In this document: positions 44,901 to 56,268 of the stretch, piece after piece
Position numbering within the stretch: position 1 is the stretch's first letter
Layout: every line of letters starts with the position of its first letter
NCBI GenBank assembly: GCA_037042185.1
Contig: JAXQJY010000031.1
Span: 806,001 to 870,000 of the forward strand
Length of the DNA stretch: 64,000 nucleotides
Origin: Sordariomycetes sp. S80-01Y
Lineage: Eukaryota; Ascomycota; Sordariomycetes
Direction of reading: 5' to 3'
The notes under the pieces: generated by a model
The model's input: only the letters and a program-made list of their open reading frames with translations
The model's database searches: none
Told to the model about the DNA's origin: nothing
Program-made: the position numbers and the translations under genes

Positions 44901-45244
44901 TCACGAACGCCTCGAAGGGGTCATCGCTGTTGGCCTCGCGGATCCCGCGCTTGATGTCCTTCTTGATCTTGGTCTCCCTTTTCTTGCGGTGCGAGGTGAA
45001 GCCCAGGAGCTTGTTCTTGTAGGCCCAGAGGATCGACTTGTTGTGCTTGAGGTTGTTGCGCGTCATGAGGAAGTGCAGGTGGACGATGGTGTCCTTGGCG
45101 TGGGTGTCGCCCACGACGACGAAGAAGGAGCGCTTCTTCTCCTGGGCGCTGTTGTTCAGCAGCGCCGGGATGCGGGCGTCACTTTGGAGGTCAGCGGAGC
45201 TTGGGTCGAGTAGAGGGCAGGGCTTACATCTGTTTGCGCGACAT
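41950..45244 (-). CDS. kre33: RNA cytidine acetyltransferase Kre33/NAT10
   Basis: Predicted 1065-residue protein; minus-strand exons 45244-45228 (17 nt coding), 45181-42212 and 42160-41950. The join of exons 1 and 2 gives MSRKQIDARIPALLNN, the family N-terminus, followed by RSFFVVVGD. Order: N-terminal TmcA-like domain, RecA-like ATPase with ARGRGKSAAMG P-loop, VVIDEAAAIP Walker B, a GNAT acetyltransferase with RIATNPEYVSMGYGSKAL, then a tRNA/rRNA-binding region and a Lys-rich tail (KKHKKDKKSKK). It makes N4-acetylcytidine in 18S rRNA and some tRNAs in the nucleolus. Exon 2 starts after an AAG acceptor, and a 51-nt intron precedes the last exon. Very firm. Confidence 0.97.
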
Positions 45245-45805
45245 CTTGGCGGTTGTCGAGCGCGCAATTGGATTTTGAGACGCTGAGAGGAGTGCTGGCT
45301 TCGACCTCGAAGTTCTGGCGGCGGTTTTCCAAAATTTTGGCGATCGGCCAAAATTCTGCCGGGCGGTGTCGCTTCTACGTGGGGTGCCAAGGCTCTTCAC
45401 CGACGACAGCCAAACCTTCACCGAAACAGACAGAGACGTGCCGAGTTACCATGTAGAAATCCTCACTTTCAATCATTATCTAACTAGTTTACAGAGTCGA
45501 GTAAAAGTACAAGCAGATGATGGCGTGTGGACTAAGGCAATGCAATGCAAATGTGAAGATTGAGCCTGAGTCTATAGACACCTCAAAATCTCAAACCGCA
45601 ATGCACCAGCTCAAGCAGCCCAGCACATCTTCATCTACCACAGCATGCAGTCACTAGTTCCTCCTCCGATATCTCGCCATATGCCATATGCCATCAGACA
45701 AAGGGAAGTCAAGAAACACGGGCGCACGGAGAAAGCCCTGCGTATGCGTATATACAACCACGCCAGGACCTCTCCACCTCAACAAGTCATGTTGAAGACT
45801 AAGCC
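45245..45805. other. Intergenic: kre33 promoter and mS38 3' flank
   Basis: The kre33 promoter lies at 45245-45460 and includes the CCAAAATTTTGG palindrome. The rest is 3' flank of the mS38 gene. No gene seen. Confidence 0.5.
45329..45355 (-). promoter_or_regulatory. CCAAAATT palindrome motif upstream of kre33
   Basis: CCAAAATTTTGG at 45329-45340 and a second GCCAAAATT at 45347-45355 lie about 85 to 110 nt before the kre33 ATG. The A4T4 core is similar to the RRPE element of ribosome-biogenesis genes in yeast, but identity is not shown. Confidence 0.35.
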
Positions 45806-46797
45806 TTATGTCCTGCCGAGACTGCGGCGCTCGTTCCTCGTCCTCTTCATGAGCTTCTTGTACTTCTTCTTCTTCATCCTCAGCTTCCTCTGTCTCCGCA
45901 CGCTGATGGCGTGCATGTCGCGCGCCTCGTCGAGCTTCATCTGGCGCTGGGCCATGCGCTCGAGGAAGCCGCGCGGTTGTCGCTCCTGAACGATCTCAGG
46001 GCTGTGCGCCATGATGCGCATCTGGCCATCCGCGTCCGTGGACTCCTCGATCGTGAACATGGCCTTGTAGGACCTGTGCAGGGGCTGTTCTTCCTTCGCG
46101 TCGGTCTCGTTCGCAGCGGCGTCGGCTTCGAGGGACTCCTGCGGTTGAGGCAGCGGGGGAGGTCGGAAAGGGAGGAAGTCGCCGGACATGGTGTCGACTT
46201 GGAGGGTGATGCTCTGCTCGGAGCCGTCTGCGTTGCGGACATCCAGGCGCTGCATCCCGTCAGACCCAGCATCCTGGCCACCGATGGTCATGGAAGCCAT
46301 GGGGCCCTCCAGTTGGTCGATCGTGCTGGAGATGGTGGACATGGTATCGTGGACTTTTCCGGCCTTGGAACGGGTAGCAAAGATCTTGGCGAACTGCTCA
46401 TCGGTGACGGATCGAGGCATGGGTTGGTTGATGGAGATGGGACGATGTAACGAGAAGAAGCTGGAAAGACCGAGGGCTGCCATCGTCAGTACGCTTCTTT
46501 GCATCATTTCCTGAACTTTAGAGACTACTCACCGTCGCCGATCATGTGGTGGGTGTTGGCAACGCTCGGCAGCTTGTTGGCCGCCTCGCGCTCCTTGCGC
46601 TTCCTCTTCTCACCAGCCTTGCTCGCCTGAGCACCGCCGTCAGGCACGCTGCCTTCGCCGGCGCCCCTGTCACTCTTGCTCGGTTTCGAACTCGAGCATC
46701 TCCGCTGATGGCCGCGCAGGAAGGGGGCAGCCGCTGCCTGGGGAGCCGAGGTCGCGACCGCGGGCACGACGCGGCGCACCGCCGAGGAGGGTAGCAT
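45806..46797 (-). CDS. Mitochondrial small-subunit protein mS38 (Cox24/AIM-type)
   Basis: Predicted 311-residue protein; minus-strand exons 46797-46533 and 46476-45806. The N-terminus is an Ala/Arg-rich mitochondrial presequence. The last 40 residues, SVRRQRKLRMKKKKYKKLMK followed by RTRNERRSLGR, are the conserved basic mS38/Cox24 domain (DUF1713), which binds mitoribosomal RNA and was first described as a COX1 mRNA-processing factor in yeast. The middle is variable. The intron (56 nt, GTGAGT...GGCAG) joins GDG with ALGLSS. The next gene upstream on this strand is sym1, another mitochondrial protein, but they are probably transcribed separately. Confidence 0.88.
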
Positions 46798-47458
46798 GTT
46801 GGAGTAGAAGATCGCCCGGGTAGGTGATGGGCGACGTAGGTGGTCGTGAGGGGAGGTGAAGGGAGGGGAGGAGGTGACCGGTTGAGGTCGTTGTCACGTC
46901 AAACCCGGATTTGGCCGCAGGTCGGTTGGGAAAACGCTGCGGTGGAGCCGGGCGGCTTTGTTTGGCTGAGGCGCGGGCTGTGAGTGGGTGGCCTGAGGCG
47001 TCAATAAGCGCGGTGAGACTGCCGGGGGAAGCTCATCTGACCGCTTGTGAGGAGAATAGAGGGGAAAAGGCGCATGAACAGATAAGAGACAGGCGACATC
47101 GGTCAGACGTCTTATGACGTGTGTTTCTCATGATGGGATCCTCCCAGGCCTACCTGGCGGTGCATTCAACCACAGCCTCATATCTCACCACGTGACGACG
47201 ACCGCGACACGTAACTACACAAACGAACTCAAATGTCGAGGTTGTATTACCGATAGTATTGAGTCAAAAGGAACCGGCACTCCGCTTTTTGAAGCTTCTA
47301 TGTATCCTCTATCCCGAACCAAAAGCAGGAGAAGAGCAAGACGCCATGGTTTATCCACAAGCACAGAGCAGAACGAGAACCAAATCAAAGAAACAGCGTA
47401 GAAGCAGACCCTACCCAAAGCCGCGGGCATCTCCCCTGCATGACTTCTGGTGAGCAGT
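46798..47458. other. Intergenic region
   Basis: Upstream of mS38 and 3' flank of sym1, both on the minus strand. Short low-complexity open frames only. Nothing else recognised. Confidence 0.45.
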
Positions 47459-48167
47459 CTACTGGTTGTTCACCCAGCTCAAGTAGCTGTTCCAGCCGAT
47501 GCTGATCACGTTGGCGAAGAACAGCCTGTACTGCAGGGGCAGGAAGGTGAAGTTGATGAACTGCACAAACGGCCACACGACCCAGTTGGCCTTGAGCGCA
47601 GGCCACCACGTGGTCTCCAGCTTCTGCTTGGGGGAGCCGCCCTCCATGGTGGCCATGGAGGACAGGAAGACGCCGATCATGACGGGCGCGAAGGCCAGCT
47701 GGTCGCACGCCACGCGGGAGATGGTGGTGAGACGGGGGTTGGTAGGGTTGACGCGGCGGGCGAGGAAGTTGAACCAGGTAGTCGCCACGGGGCCGAAGAC
47801 GACTTGTTCGTGTCAGTAGGGGATTTTGGGGAAGGCGAGTGGGAAGAACGGGAGACGTACAGCCACCGTAGAGGGCCATGCGGCCGGTACGCGTGAGATC
47901 ATGCTTCTGCAACCCGCGCTTCTCGACAAGCTGCTGGGCAGTGATGTCGCCAGTCGCGAACAGAACAGACGTGGTGACGGCCTGTGTGAGCAGAGGCCGA
48001 GCGGCAAGCTTGCCGTTGTACCTGCGTGAGGGTTAGCAATGGTCATTGTCCTGCGCTGAGCACCATGAACATCATGAAGCTCTGGAGGAGTGACATGAGA
48101 CGCCAATCGCAGTTGGACGTCCCAATTGGCCAGAGGGTACATACCAACGAAGAAGTCCCATCACCAT
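47459..48167 (-). CDS. sym1: Mpv17/PMP22 family protein Sym1
   Basis: Predicted 175-residue protein; minus-strand exons 48167-48145, 48021-47861 and 47802-47459. The joined N-terminus MVMGLLRWYNGKLAARPLLT and the FATGDITAQQLVE motif are typical, then GPVATTWFNFL and the end WPFVQFINFTFLPLQYRLFF and WNSYLSW. Four membrane spans are expected. Sym1 sits in the mitochondrial inner membrane and helps ethanol and heat-stress metabolism in yeast. The last intron ends in AAG. The ATG at 48161 is an alternative start two codons later. Length fits the family (about 170 to 200). Very firm. Confidence 0.95.
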
Positions 48168-49204
48168 TTTGACGGTTTTCAGGGGGTTCTGTTCTAGAAA
48201 GATACGTGCAGCGGCGCAAACTCAAAAGTCGCGTCCCGTCCAGTCGGTGAAGGGGGCGAGGTCGAAATTCTGGTCCAAAGAGGAAATCGAAGAGGGTCTG
48301 TCACAGCAGTCTAGTACGCGGGCGCGCAGGAACAACAAGAACAACAGCGACAATTCTAGTGAGAGACAAAGGGAGGAGAGGAGATTTTCCAAACGACAAA
48401 GTGAGACGCCCAGGGTCGGGATGAGGTTTTCGATATGGGAGGGAGATGCTGTCAAAAGAGGTTTCGGGGCCAGACTGAAAAAAAGTTGGGGGTCACGCTG
48501 GTCACTTGAGCGCCAGCAGGGGCCTTCTTCGCTGGGAGCCTGCTGGGCGTGGGGAATCGCCACCTTTTCCAGTGGGCTGGCCTCAATCCTTTTTTTCCCC
48601 TTCTCTCACACCGGTGACCCCGTCTTTTGTTAGCCTGAGCTAATGTCAATTGGTCACGTAATTCTCCTCTCTCCTCTCGAGGCTTTTGGAATTGCGACTG
48701 CTGAGGAGGTCGGACGTGGAGGAGGTGAAAGCTGCTCTGGTAAGCGACGTCAGAGCTCAGATTCTTAATTTCTGCGGGTCGGCGCGCCCATCACGCTCCA
48801 TGCCCGTTCCTGTTGCGACGATCATATCCTCCGCACCAGAGCCTCAGGGTCTCAAAGCATTCGCCCACAGATGTTGCTGACAAGCTCGTGTCGAACGTTC
48901 AACTTCTCGTCTATGCGCCTCTCTCCAATCTTGGGTGACCGCTGGAGAAGAAGTTGAGGCTTCCAGCCCTTGCCATCTTTGTCTCACAACCCCCGTCTCG
49001 CGGGTTTCGGGCGATCGGGCTTTGGCTTAGTCCGGGCGATAGGGGTCCATAAAGGGGGTACTTTACTCATTACATTGTATGACAGCGCCAACCCCGTCGC
49101 GAATGGAATACACGCGACACAAACAGCCTCGTGGAATTTTCTGTATTGGAGCCCGGCTCCATATCATGATCGCATATATCATCATAACACCTATCCGTCC
49201 AACC
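48168..49204. other. Intergenic region
   Basis: Upstream of sym1 and 3' flank of the Mug190-like gene. Open frames are purine-biased and lack domains. No gene accepted. Confidence 0.45.
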
Positions 49205-52200
49205 CTACACCTCCGTCTCAATCCCTGCCTGGCCCGTCTTTCGATCGAAAACACCCTCGATCTTGTCTCCCACCCCGCCGACCTTGTGCTTCATCCACTT
49301 GGCCGTCCGCGGGATCTTCCACTGCATGATACCTCGATGTTGGCGGTGCAGGCCCTGCTCGCGCTTCTTGTAGTCACGAGCCTGGTCAATCGGGCCCTGC
49401 TTCTGTCCGGCACTGCCGTCGGGGACATCGTCGCCTTCTTCAGACGAGTCAGAGTCGGAGGATACCTCCTCGTCGACGATGCCAGCTTTGCGCTCCATCT
49501 TGTCAATATCGCGGTTTTCCTGAGCAACATTGATGACCTCAACCACGTCGCTGAGGTTGGAGTCTTTCTGGGCCCAGCCAGAGTGTGCGCCGCCCTGGAT
49601 TTGGTTAGCTGACTGACAAAAGGAAGAAGAAGGGTATTTGACTCACCAAACCTGCCCAGAAGGTCAAAGTGAGCTTGATCGTTCCGAGCTTCTCGCCCGG
49701 TTCCTCCAGGCAGTTTGAAGTGGCCCGCTTGTAGTCACCCTTCCAGACCGGCAGCTCGAGCTCCTGCTCCTCCTCGTCAGGAATATCCTTCAGCCATAAA
49801 ACAGCAAAGGCAGCCGTGTCATCGCTGAATGCGCCCTTGGTCTTGAACGAAATAGACATGCAGCTGGCGTATCGGTCCTTGACTGCCAACTTCAAGCTCT
49901 GATCCCTCTTGGAGTGCCATGAACCATCACCCTTGTTGTTGTACATCTTCCCGACACCAAGGCCAGTCTTGAACTTGAGCTTGGCGCCACTGAGGGAGTC
50001 GTCCAGACCCGTGGTAGTAGCAATTGGCTGAACCTCGACGGTACCATAGTCCCAGCCAAGCATCTTGCTGGGGGCCTGGAGTTGAACGCTGCGCCAAACC
50101 ATCGAGAGACGGATCTTGCCGTGGCCAATGCCGCCGGCAAGGGGCCAGGTACCCATGGCCTGGGAGCTGTCCTTGAAAATCTCGTACAGCGGTAGATGCA
50201 CGATGCCAAGAAGCGGGTCGTCCTCGTCGACGCGCGAGTCACGAACGGAAACGTAGGCCTCGCACTCTCTCCAGTCACCGATGAAACGCTCGCAGCCGGC
50301 ATTGTAGAATGGCTTCGAATTCTGAGGCTTGGTGCGTGTCTTGTAAACCTTTCGGTGGTTGATGATGATGGTGCAGTACGCGCTCGGCGAGTTCTCGCCG
50401 TTCTCCTCGTCCTCTGCTCCCTCGGGGGCTTTGCTAGAGGTATCCTTGCTAAGTCGGCCGACCTCCAAACCCATGATATTGTGAACTTGCAGACTGAACA
50501 GTCCGCTGGGGTAACCCTCGGGAGGCGGCGCCGAAATAATCATGGCATCTTCAGTAGCCTTAAGCTCCTGCTCCTTCTGCTGATCAAGCTCGCTCTCGTT
50601 CCTCTCTTCCTCCCTGCCCTCTTTGAACAGCATCTCGCGCAGCTTATTCTCGCAGGTGTCGCTGACCTTCTTCTTCAGATCCTCCTGGCTGCGGATCTCC
50701 GGGTCGTAGGACTGCTGGTCGAACTGACACTGTTGGATGCGTGTCTTGGAGAAGTAGCCGACGCTCCATTCCAGTTTACCGGGCATGTTGTCGCCCGGCT
50801 TCAGTGCGCGGAAGCTATCGGTTCGGGTGTGCATTTTGCCGTTCGACAGTTCGTTCTTCATGATTTCCTTCAGCGGGAGCTCGATGCGGCCCAGGTCATC
50901 ATCTGCGCTGACGCGGTCTGAGTCCCAGAGCTGAACGCGAAGGCGCTCTTCGACGTTCAATTCTTCGGGGGTGACGAGGACAAAGCACGTCTCATCCCAG
51001 CAGGGCTCCATATCGGATATGAGGATGCGCGTGCTCCAGAGCACTTTGCCAAACTTGGCCCAACCAACAGACACGTAGGGGTCGGAAGAGCCATCTTTGA
51101 TCAGGGGAATGCCCGTGTCGGCCATTTTGAAGTCGTATCCTCGCTTGATGTTCACCATCAACACGCCCTTGGCATTGGTATCTTTCTTGTAGTCCTCGCC
51201 AGCGAGCATGTCCTTCAGATTGAGCATCAAGCTCCTCGGGGCCACGTACTGTGACATGGCTGCATCGATGGAGGATTGGACGAAGTTGCTGATGAAGGGC
51301 ACATCCATGATGTTTAGTCCTCGCTTGGTGAGCGGGGTACAGCTGAGGTCGACCTTGGGCTGGCCAAGGAAGGTCAGGGTGCAGAGCTCGAAGAAGGGCG
51401 GATCGGGGGTCAGCTGGAGTCGAAGGCGCATGGTGCCGATGACGCCGCGAAGGTCGACCCAAACGGGGAACTTGATATTACCGGGGAGATAGAAGGCTAG
51501 GAAAAGATGCATGTCTTTGGACCGCCCCTTCATTGTGTCGGAGCTCGAGCGGGAGCGGTAGGCGAAAGCGACCTCGAGGTTGATAAACTCCCCGTCTTCA
51601 GCCTCCATGCCCTCTTGGACCTCATTCCCCTGGTTGCCATCTTCCTCATCATCGTTCTTTTCTCCGCCTTTTCCTTCGTCGGTCCTCTGCTTATCGGTCA
51701 GGTCTCCATCCTGCGTGATCGACTCCGTTGCGGCGCCAGCGGGTAGCCATCGAACGCCCAGAATGCGCAAAGGCTCGCTGCCCTGACCAATATCGTCGAC
51801 GCTAACCATGCGCACTAGCTTGGGCAGGGACGCCTGCATGACATCCTCGAGGGTATCGCCTAAGCTAGCAAAGAGATCAGGGTTCACCATCGGCCATACA
51901 GCCCCAAGAAGGGAGTTGAGCCAGACGGTCGTCTCGGTCTCATGCTTGTCGGCGTCCTCCTTGATCTGTTCACGTTGCGCCGCCCACACCTCGTCCTCGA
52001 AGACATTACTAATCTTCTTCCCGATCCAGTCCCGGACGCCGAGCGTGAGGAGCGCGGCACCACCGACGGTGGCTGCCCAGAGACTCAACCACGAAAATCG
52101 TGCGATGCCGGACATGGTGCCGTCGTCCTTCGTCAGAAGCTTGCCTGACACAAGCGAGGCGATGACGAGGCCAAACGCACCGGCGAGACCAAGGGTGACA

Positions 52201-52832
52201 CCCTTTTTGGTGATGTGTGCCAGCTCTTGGCGCAGGGCATCGAAGTCTGGTGGAGGAAAGCGATGGGTGAGCGAGTCGTGCTCCCGCTGAAGTCGCTGTG
52301 TGTCGCTTCCAAGCTTCTTCTTCTTCGTATCCTCGCTCAGACCAGATGTGGTTTTCTGGATGCCGGTGGACTGCGGTGCCGAGTCGTCGAGGTCAACCTC
52401 CTTCAGAGCGTCGTCGGTGAAATCGTGAATGGTGACCGGTAAGTGGGTGACGGGGTCAGTGACCTCACGTTCCGCCCGCTCCTTGGTCTTATCACTCTTC
52501 CCCTTCTTTTTCTCCTTCATTCTTTGTCTCGGATCAGCAGCGTTGGGGTCTACCTCCGAGGTGTCCTTGGGTGCATCTTGCTCGCCCTCCTGGCTCTGCT
52601 GCTTCATCTCATTATTTCCTGTTGTCTGGTCATCCTGCCTCGTAGCTTCAATGCCCACAGCAGCTGTATCAGTGCTGTTGTCATTGCCCTGGGCAGAAGT
52701 ATCATTCTGCATAGCCCGTTCCTGTCTCGCATGCTTTTCCTCGCGATACTTTGAGATTGTAGGGATGGGGTGTTTAGCGCTGTAAGGCGCCTGATAGCGA
52801 CGCTTCTCCTCGGCGTCTTCGTGGCCAGACAT
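49205..52832 (-). CDS. SMP/C2-domain membrane-contact protein, Mug190/tricalbin-like
   Basis: Predicted 1191-residue protein; minus-strand exons 52832-49647 and 49594-49205. A charged N-terminus of about 205 residues precedes two close hydrophobic segments (about 205-230 and 242-265), probably an ER hairpin. An SMP lipid-transfer domain follows, roughly 290-540, with VWLNSLLGAVWP at its start. Two C2 domains come next: one near 560-680 (SSDPYVSVGW, with DMEPCWDE), and one near 770-890 (LQVHNIMGLEV). Layout and length are close to fission yeast Mug190 and related to tricalbins, which tether ER to plasma membrane and carry lipids. Exon 2 is a basic, acidic-patch tail. The start at 52832 is the first ATG of the frame. 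Family firm, exact orthology inferred. Confidence 0.88.
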
Positions 52833-53922
52833 GTTGAAGGCTTCGCTGGGGCTGGAAGAGGCTTGGCAGAGGTTGTTCAAGACCCAGGAGATGTGCTCGG
52901 AGGGGAATTGATCATGGCTTGGCTGCAGAAAGGATGGAAGATAGGAGTCCAGAGTGATCGAGGCAGTGATATGAAAGGTGAGCGTGTCGTGTTTGTTGAA
53001 GGCGAAACGATACGCGCGGCCAGAGGTTGGACGACGCTACGTCATAAGTATGGCGATACGTGGGGTCTTGAAGTCAGGGGTCTCTATCAGGTTTGGACAC
53101 GTCGGCGCATCAGCGGTTCTTCTGCGTTCGTGCTATCGACTCGACAGAATCTGCAATGAATTGGCGTTTCAGGTTTTTCCCGCCCGCGCTGCACTGACGT
53201 TGCGATGCTGCCGTGGGAGGCAGAGCTCTCGCTGTGCTGAGGCGGCTCCGGATGCAATGCTCCGCATGGTGACCGCCGCTCGTCGTCAGAATCAGCGTCA
53301 TCCCCGCTCTCGTCGAGATGCGACCCCTTGTCAAATATTTCATTGGGTCAGAATCGTCCGATTTGACGTCGGATCTCGATTCTCGTCAATCATTCCTGCT
53401 CATCACTTCTGCACCGTGAAAAGAGGCTCTTGGGCCGTTGCTGAAATGTCAAAATTTAGTGTCCACAAGTGCTGCAAGGGGTTCAGGGCTTTTACGCGTA
53501 TGCGTCAGACCTTTGCGGGTTGTCCCTCGGGAGGCCATCTCGTCCAAACTTCACAATGTATGCATTTGCCCTCTAAATTGAAAGGCACCAGGACGAGGGT
53601 ATCTGGCTACTGGTTCATCAGCGATTCATAGCTCGCACATCCTCACAAGTATAAATGGAGATGAGTGGGATGCTGGAACAGAAGAACTAGCGCGCGGACA
53701 TGACCGTGCTAGTGGATAAGGTTACTTTGAGTGTGTGTATCCACAGGGATTAATGTGAGCCGTGATATCGGACCAGAATACGTCCCAAGACCAGCTCCGG
53801 TGCGAGAGGAGTAGGTATTGGCTCGACTGTTGGCGTGAGTGTCACTATGCATGATGACTACGTGCTGATGTGGGTGTTGGCGTGTGTTTAGACATGAGAA
53901 CGAAGTCGCAGCTGTCAATTGA
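52833..53922. other. Intergenic region
   Basis: Upstream of the Mug190-like gene and 3' flank of the trehalose-phosphate synthase-like gene, both minus strand. A plus-strand frame at 52978-53631 has no domain and is not accepted. Confidence 0.45.
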
Positions 53923-55587
53923 TCAATCCTCCTTTTCTATATCGTCCGACTGCAACGCCTCAAGGAAAGACAGCCCCCATCGTGTACTGTACCTCATATT
54001 AGCTGCGCGGTCACCAGTCTCTCCAGATCCGAAATTGCTTACCTTGTCCAGCTTTCTACGGTCCTTTTTGCAGGCTCCAACATCCGCTTGCGCTCTTCTT
54101 CTGACATGCCCAGCGCTTCCACGATGGCCTTGGAGAACCGCGGCGCGTCCCAAGGATTGAAATGAATGACGGAATCCAACATTCGGCTAGCCCCTGTATA
54201 CTGGGACAGCATCAGGACGCCGTTGCCTTCAGTCTGGCAGGCCACGTATTCGTAGCTCACGAGATTGAGCCCATCACGTATCGAGGATACGATGCAGACG
54301 TCCGAGGCAGCATACAGCGCATGCAATGTGGGCTTGTCAAGTGATCTGTGAAGGTATTGAATAGGCGTCCACGCTACGGTGCCTCGGGAACGGTCAGCAA
54401 AGGCTGCATTTGCGTTTTCGGAGCCGCATACCGTGGTTTCCGTTTATTCTTCCAACCAATTCCTCCACTTCGGCGCGCAAAGCCTTGTACTCAGGCACTG
54501 TTGAGCGAGTCGGGACGCACAGCTGGAACAAGACGACTTTGCCAATCCACTCAGGGTTGTCGTTCAGCATCTTGTTGAAGGCGTACAGCTTCTGCGGTAT
54601 TCCTTTGATGTAGTCGAGCCTGTCGACACCTAGGATGATCTTCTTGCCCTGAAAATCCTTCCTGAGCCTGGCCAGTCGTGCCTGTGTGTCCTCGGATGCC
54701 ACCGACGTCCTGAAATCTTCGGGATCAATCCCGATGGGGAATTCCTCCGCTATGAGCTTTCTCTTTCCGTAGTGAAGATCGCTTGGTGTCCGCCTCACGC
54801 CGCTGATCCTGGTTAGTGCACCCAGAAAGGTACTGTGTCACGGTGTAACTCACGGGAGCAGGCCTGCAGCGGAGTTGAGGAATATTTCGACGTATTCGCG
54901 GATGTGAAAACCCATGAGATCACAGCTCAGAAGACCGTCGCAAATTCCCTCGCGCAGCGGCAGAACTGCAAACGCATCCTCGCTTGGAAATGGCGTGTGC
55001 AGGAAGAAGCCGATGCGCACATTCTGCATACCTTGCAGTCGGTCGCGCAGGAACCTAGGGAGCAACAACAGGTGATAGTCGTGAATCCATATCCTGTCCC
55101 CGTCCTGGACGTACGGCACAATTGTGTCGGCGAATTGCTTGTTGACATTGACGTACGCTTCATTCCAGTTCTCGTCGAACTGCGCTCTGGCAGGCAGGCC
55201 ATGGAGCAGGGGCCATAGAACGGAGTCTTCAGGAAACATTAGTCGGACGACTCATGACGGATTTCCTGTAACCGGAGGCAGCGACTCACTTGAGAAACCA
55301 TTGTAGTGGCCTTCCACATGTTCCTTGTTCAGGAAGATTGGGACCGCGTTGTGCTGGGACACGAGCTCTTCCTTTACCCGCTCCATGTCGTGTCTGTGTA
55401 TATCAGTACCCGGCCAACCAAACCACTGAAACTGCATTGATTTTGACAAGGCTTGCAGTCCAGATACAAGGCCTCCAGACGCCATAGATGTCCCAATCTT
55501 TCCGTCTTCGCCGATTGATACATTGACGGGAAGTCTGTTGGCCACGACGAGAAGCCGTCGGCCAGGTCTGTCGCCGATTTCCTGCAT
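53923..55587 (-). CDS. Trehalose-6-phosphate synthase-like, divergent Tps1 paralogue
   Basis: Predicted 481-residue GT20 enzyme; minus-strand exons 55587-55290, 55226-54854, 54802-54432, 54382-54043 and 53986-53923. It makes trehalose 6-phosphate from UDP-glucose and glucose 6-phosphate in the cytosol. Key motifs are kept: VANRLPV, FQWFGWPG, HDYHLLLLP, GFFLHTPFPS, GVDRLDYIKGIP, and DGLNLVSYEY. Several stretches differ from the housekeeping form, for example SRMLDSVIHFNPWDAPRF in place of the usual GSLIVNPWN region, which suggests a second, specialised copy. No phosphatase domain follows. Exon 3 to 4 uses a 49-nt intron with a GAG acceptor; the first intron ends in AAG. An alternative exon 3 start at 54812 would add three residues. 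Confidence 0.87.
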
Positions 55588-56268
55588 TTTTGTGAAGGTC
55601 AGTAGTATCTGAACAGTCTGGTCAAGTGCGATGAACGGGCCTTGTATGATTATTGTAGGCTGTGAAAAGACCGCCCTTCTTAATCTCGGGGGTCCTCTCA
55701 CCCTTCGTTCAACATAGCGTCATCATTGTATCAACAGGGGTGGCTTCGGAGCCCGTGGGGATGCAAAACATCTGATTGACCGTCCCCAAACTCCAATTAC
55801 CCCACCTCAACTTGTTGCACCATATCATAAATAGGTGACGATTACGGAGCCAAATACACATAGTCGTGGATAAGCTGAGCCCCACAATACCGGTCTCTTA
55901 CATACTTCAGAGAACATGTGAGAATATTGAGTCGCAATCTCGAGTTATGGTTACCTTGATGTTCAGGGGTTCATTCGATGTGTGATGGCTCTTATGATGT
56001 GAGAACATTTAGTCATAATTTCGGGAGTTGTTTACTTTGATGTTCAGGGGTGTATTCGATGCGCGATGGCTCTCAAGCTGTGAGAATATTGAGTCGTCCA
56101 GTATCGTCGTGCTTCCACTTGGTTCTTCTACGGTGCACAAGGGCGCCCGAACAGGCGGTGGGAAATTGCAATGCTCTCATCTTGACATGCAAAATTGCCC
56201 GACCATCATCTGCCAATGGCGTACGTGGCGTTCTCGAAGATCGTTCTCCTTTGTGATGGGAAGTCCCT
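55588..56268. other. Intergenic region with 81-bp tandem repeat
   Basis: Upstream of the Tps1-like gene and 3' flank of the P450 gene, both minus strand. It contains the 81-nt repeat at 55918-56099. No gene accepted. Confidence 0.5.
55918..56099. repeat. 81-bp tandem repeat, 2.2 copies
   Basis: Unit 1 is 55918-55998, unit 2 is 55999-56079, and a third begins at 56080 and ends near 56099. Spacing is exactly 81 nt. Shared blocks include GATGTTCAGGGG and ATTCGATG.G.GATGGCTCT. Many differences are C/T or G/A transitions. Confidence 0.85.
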
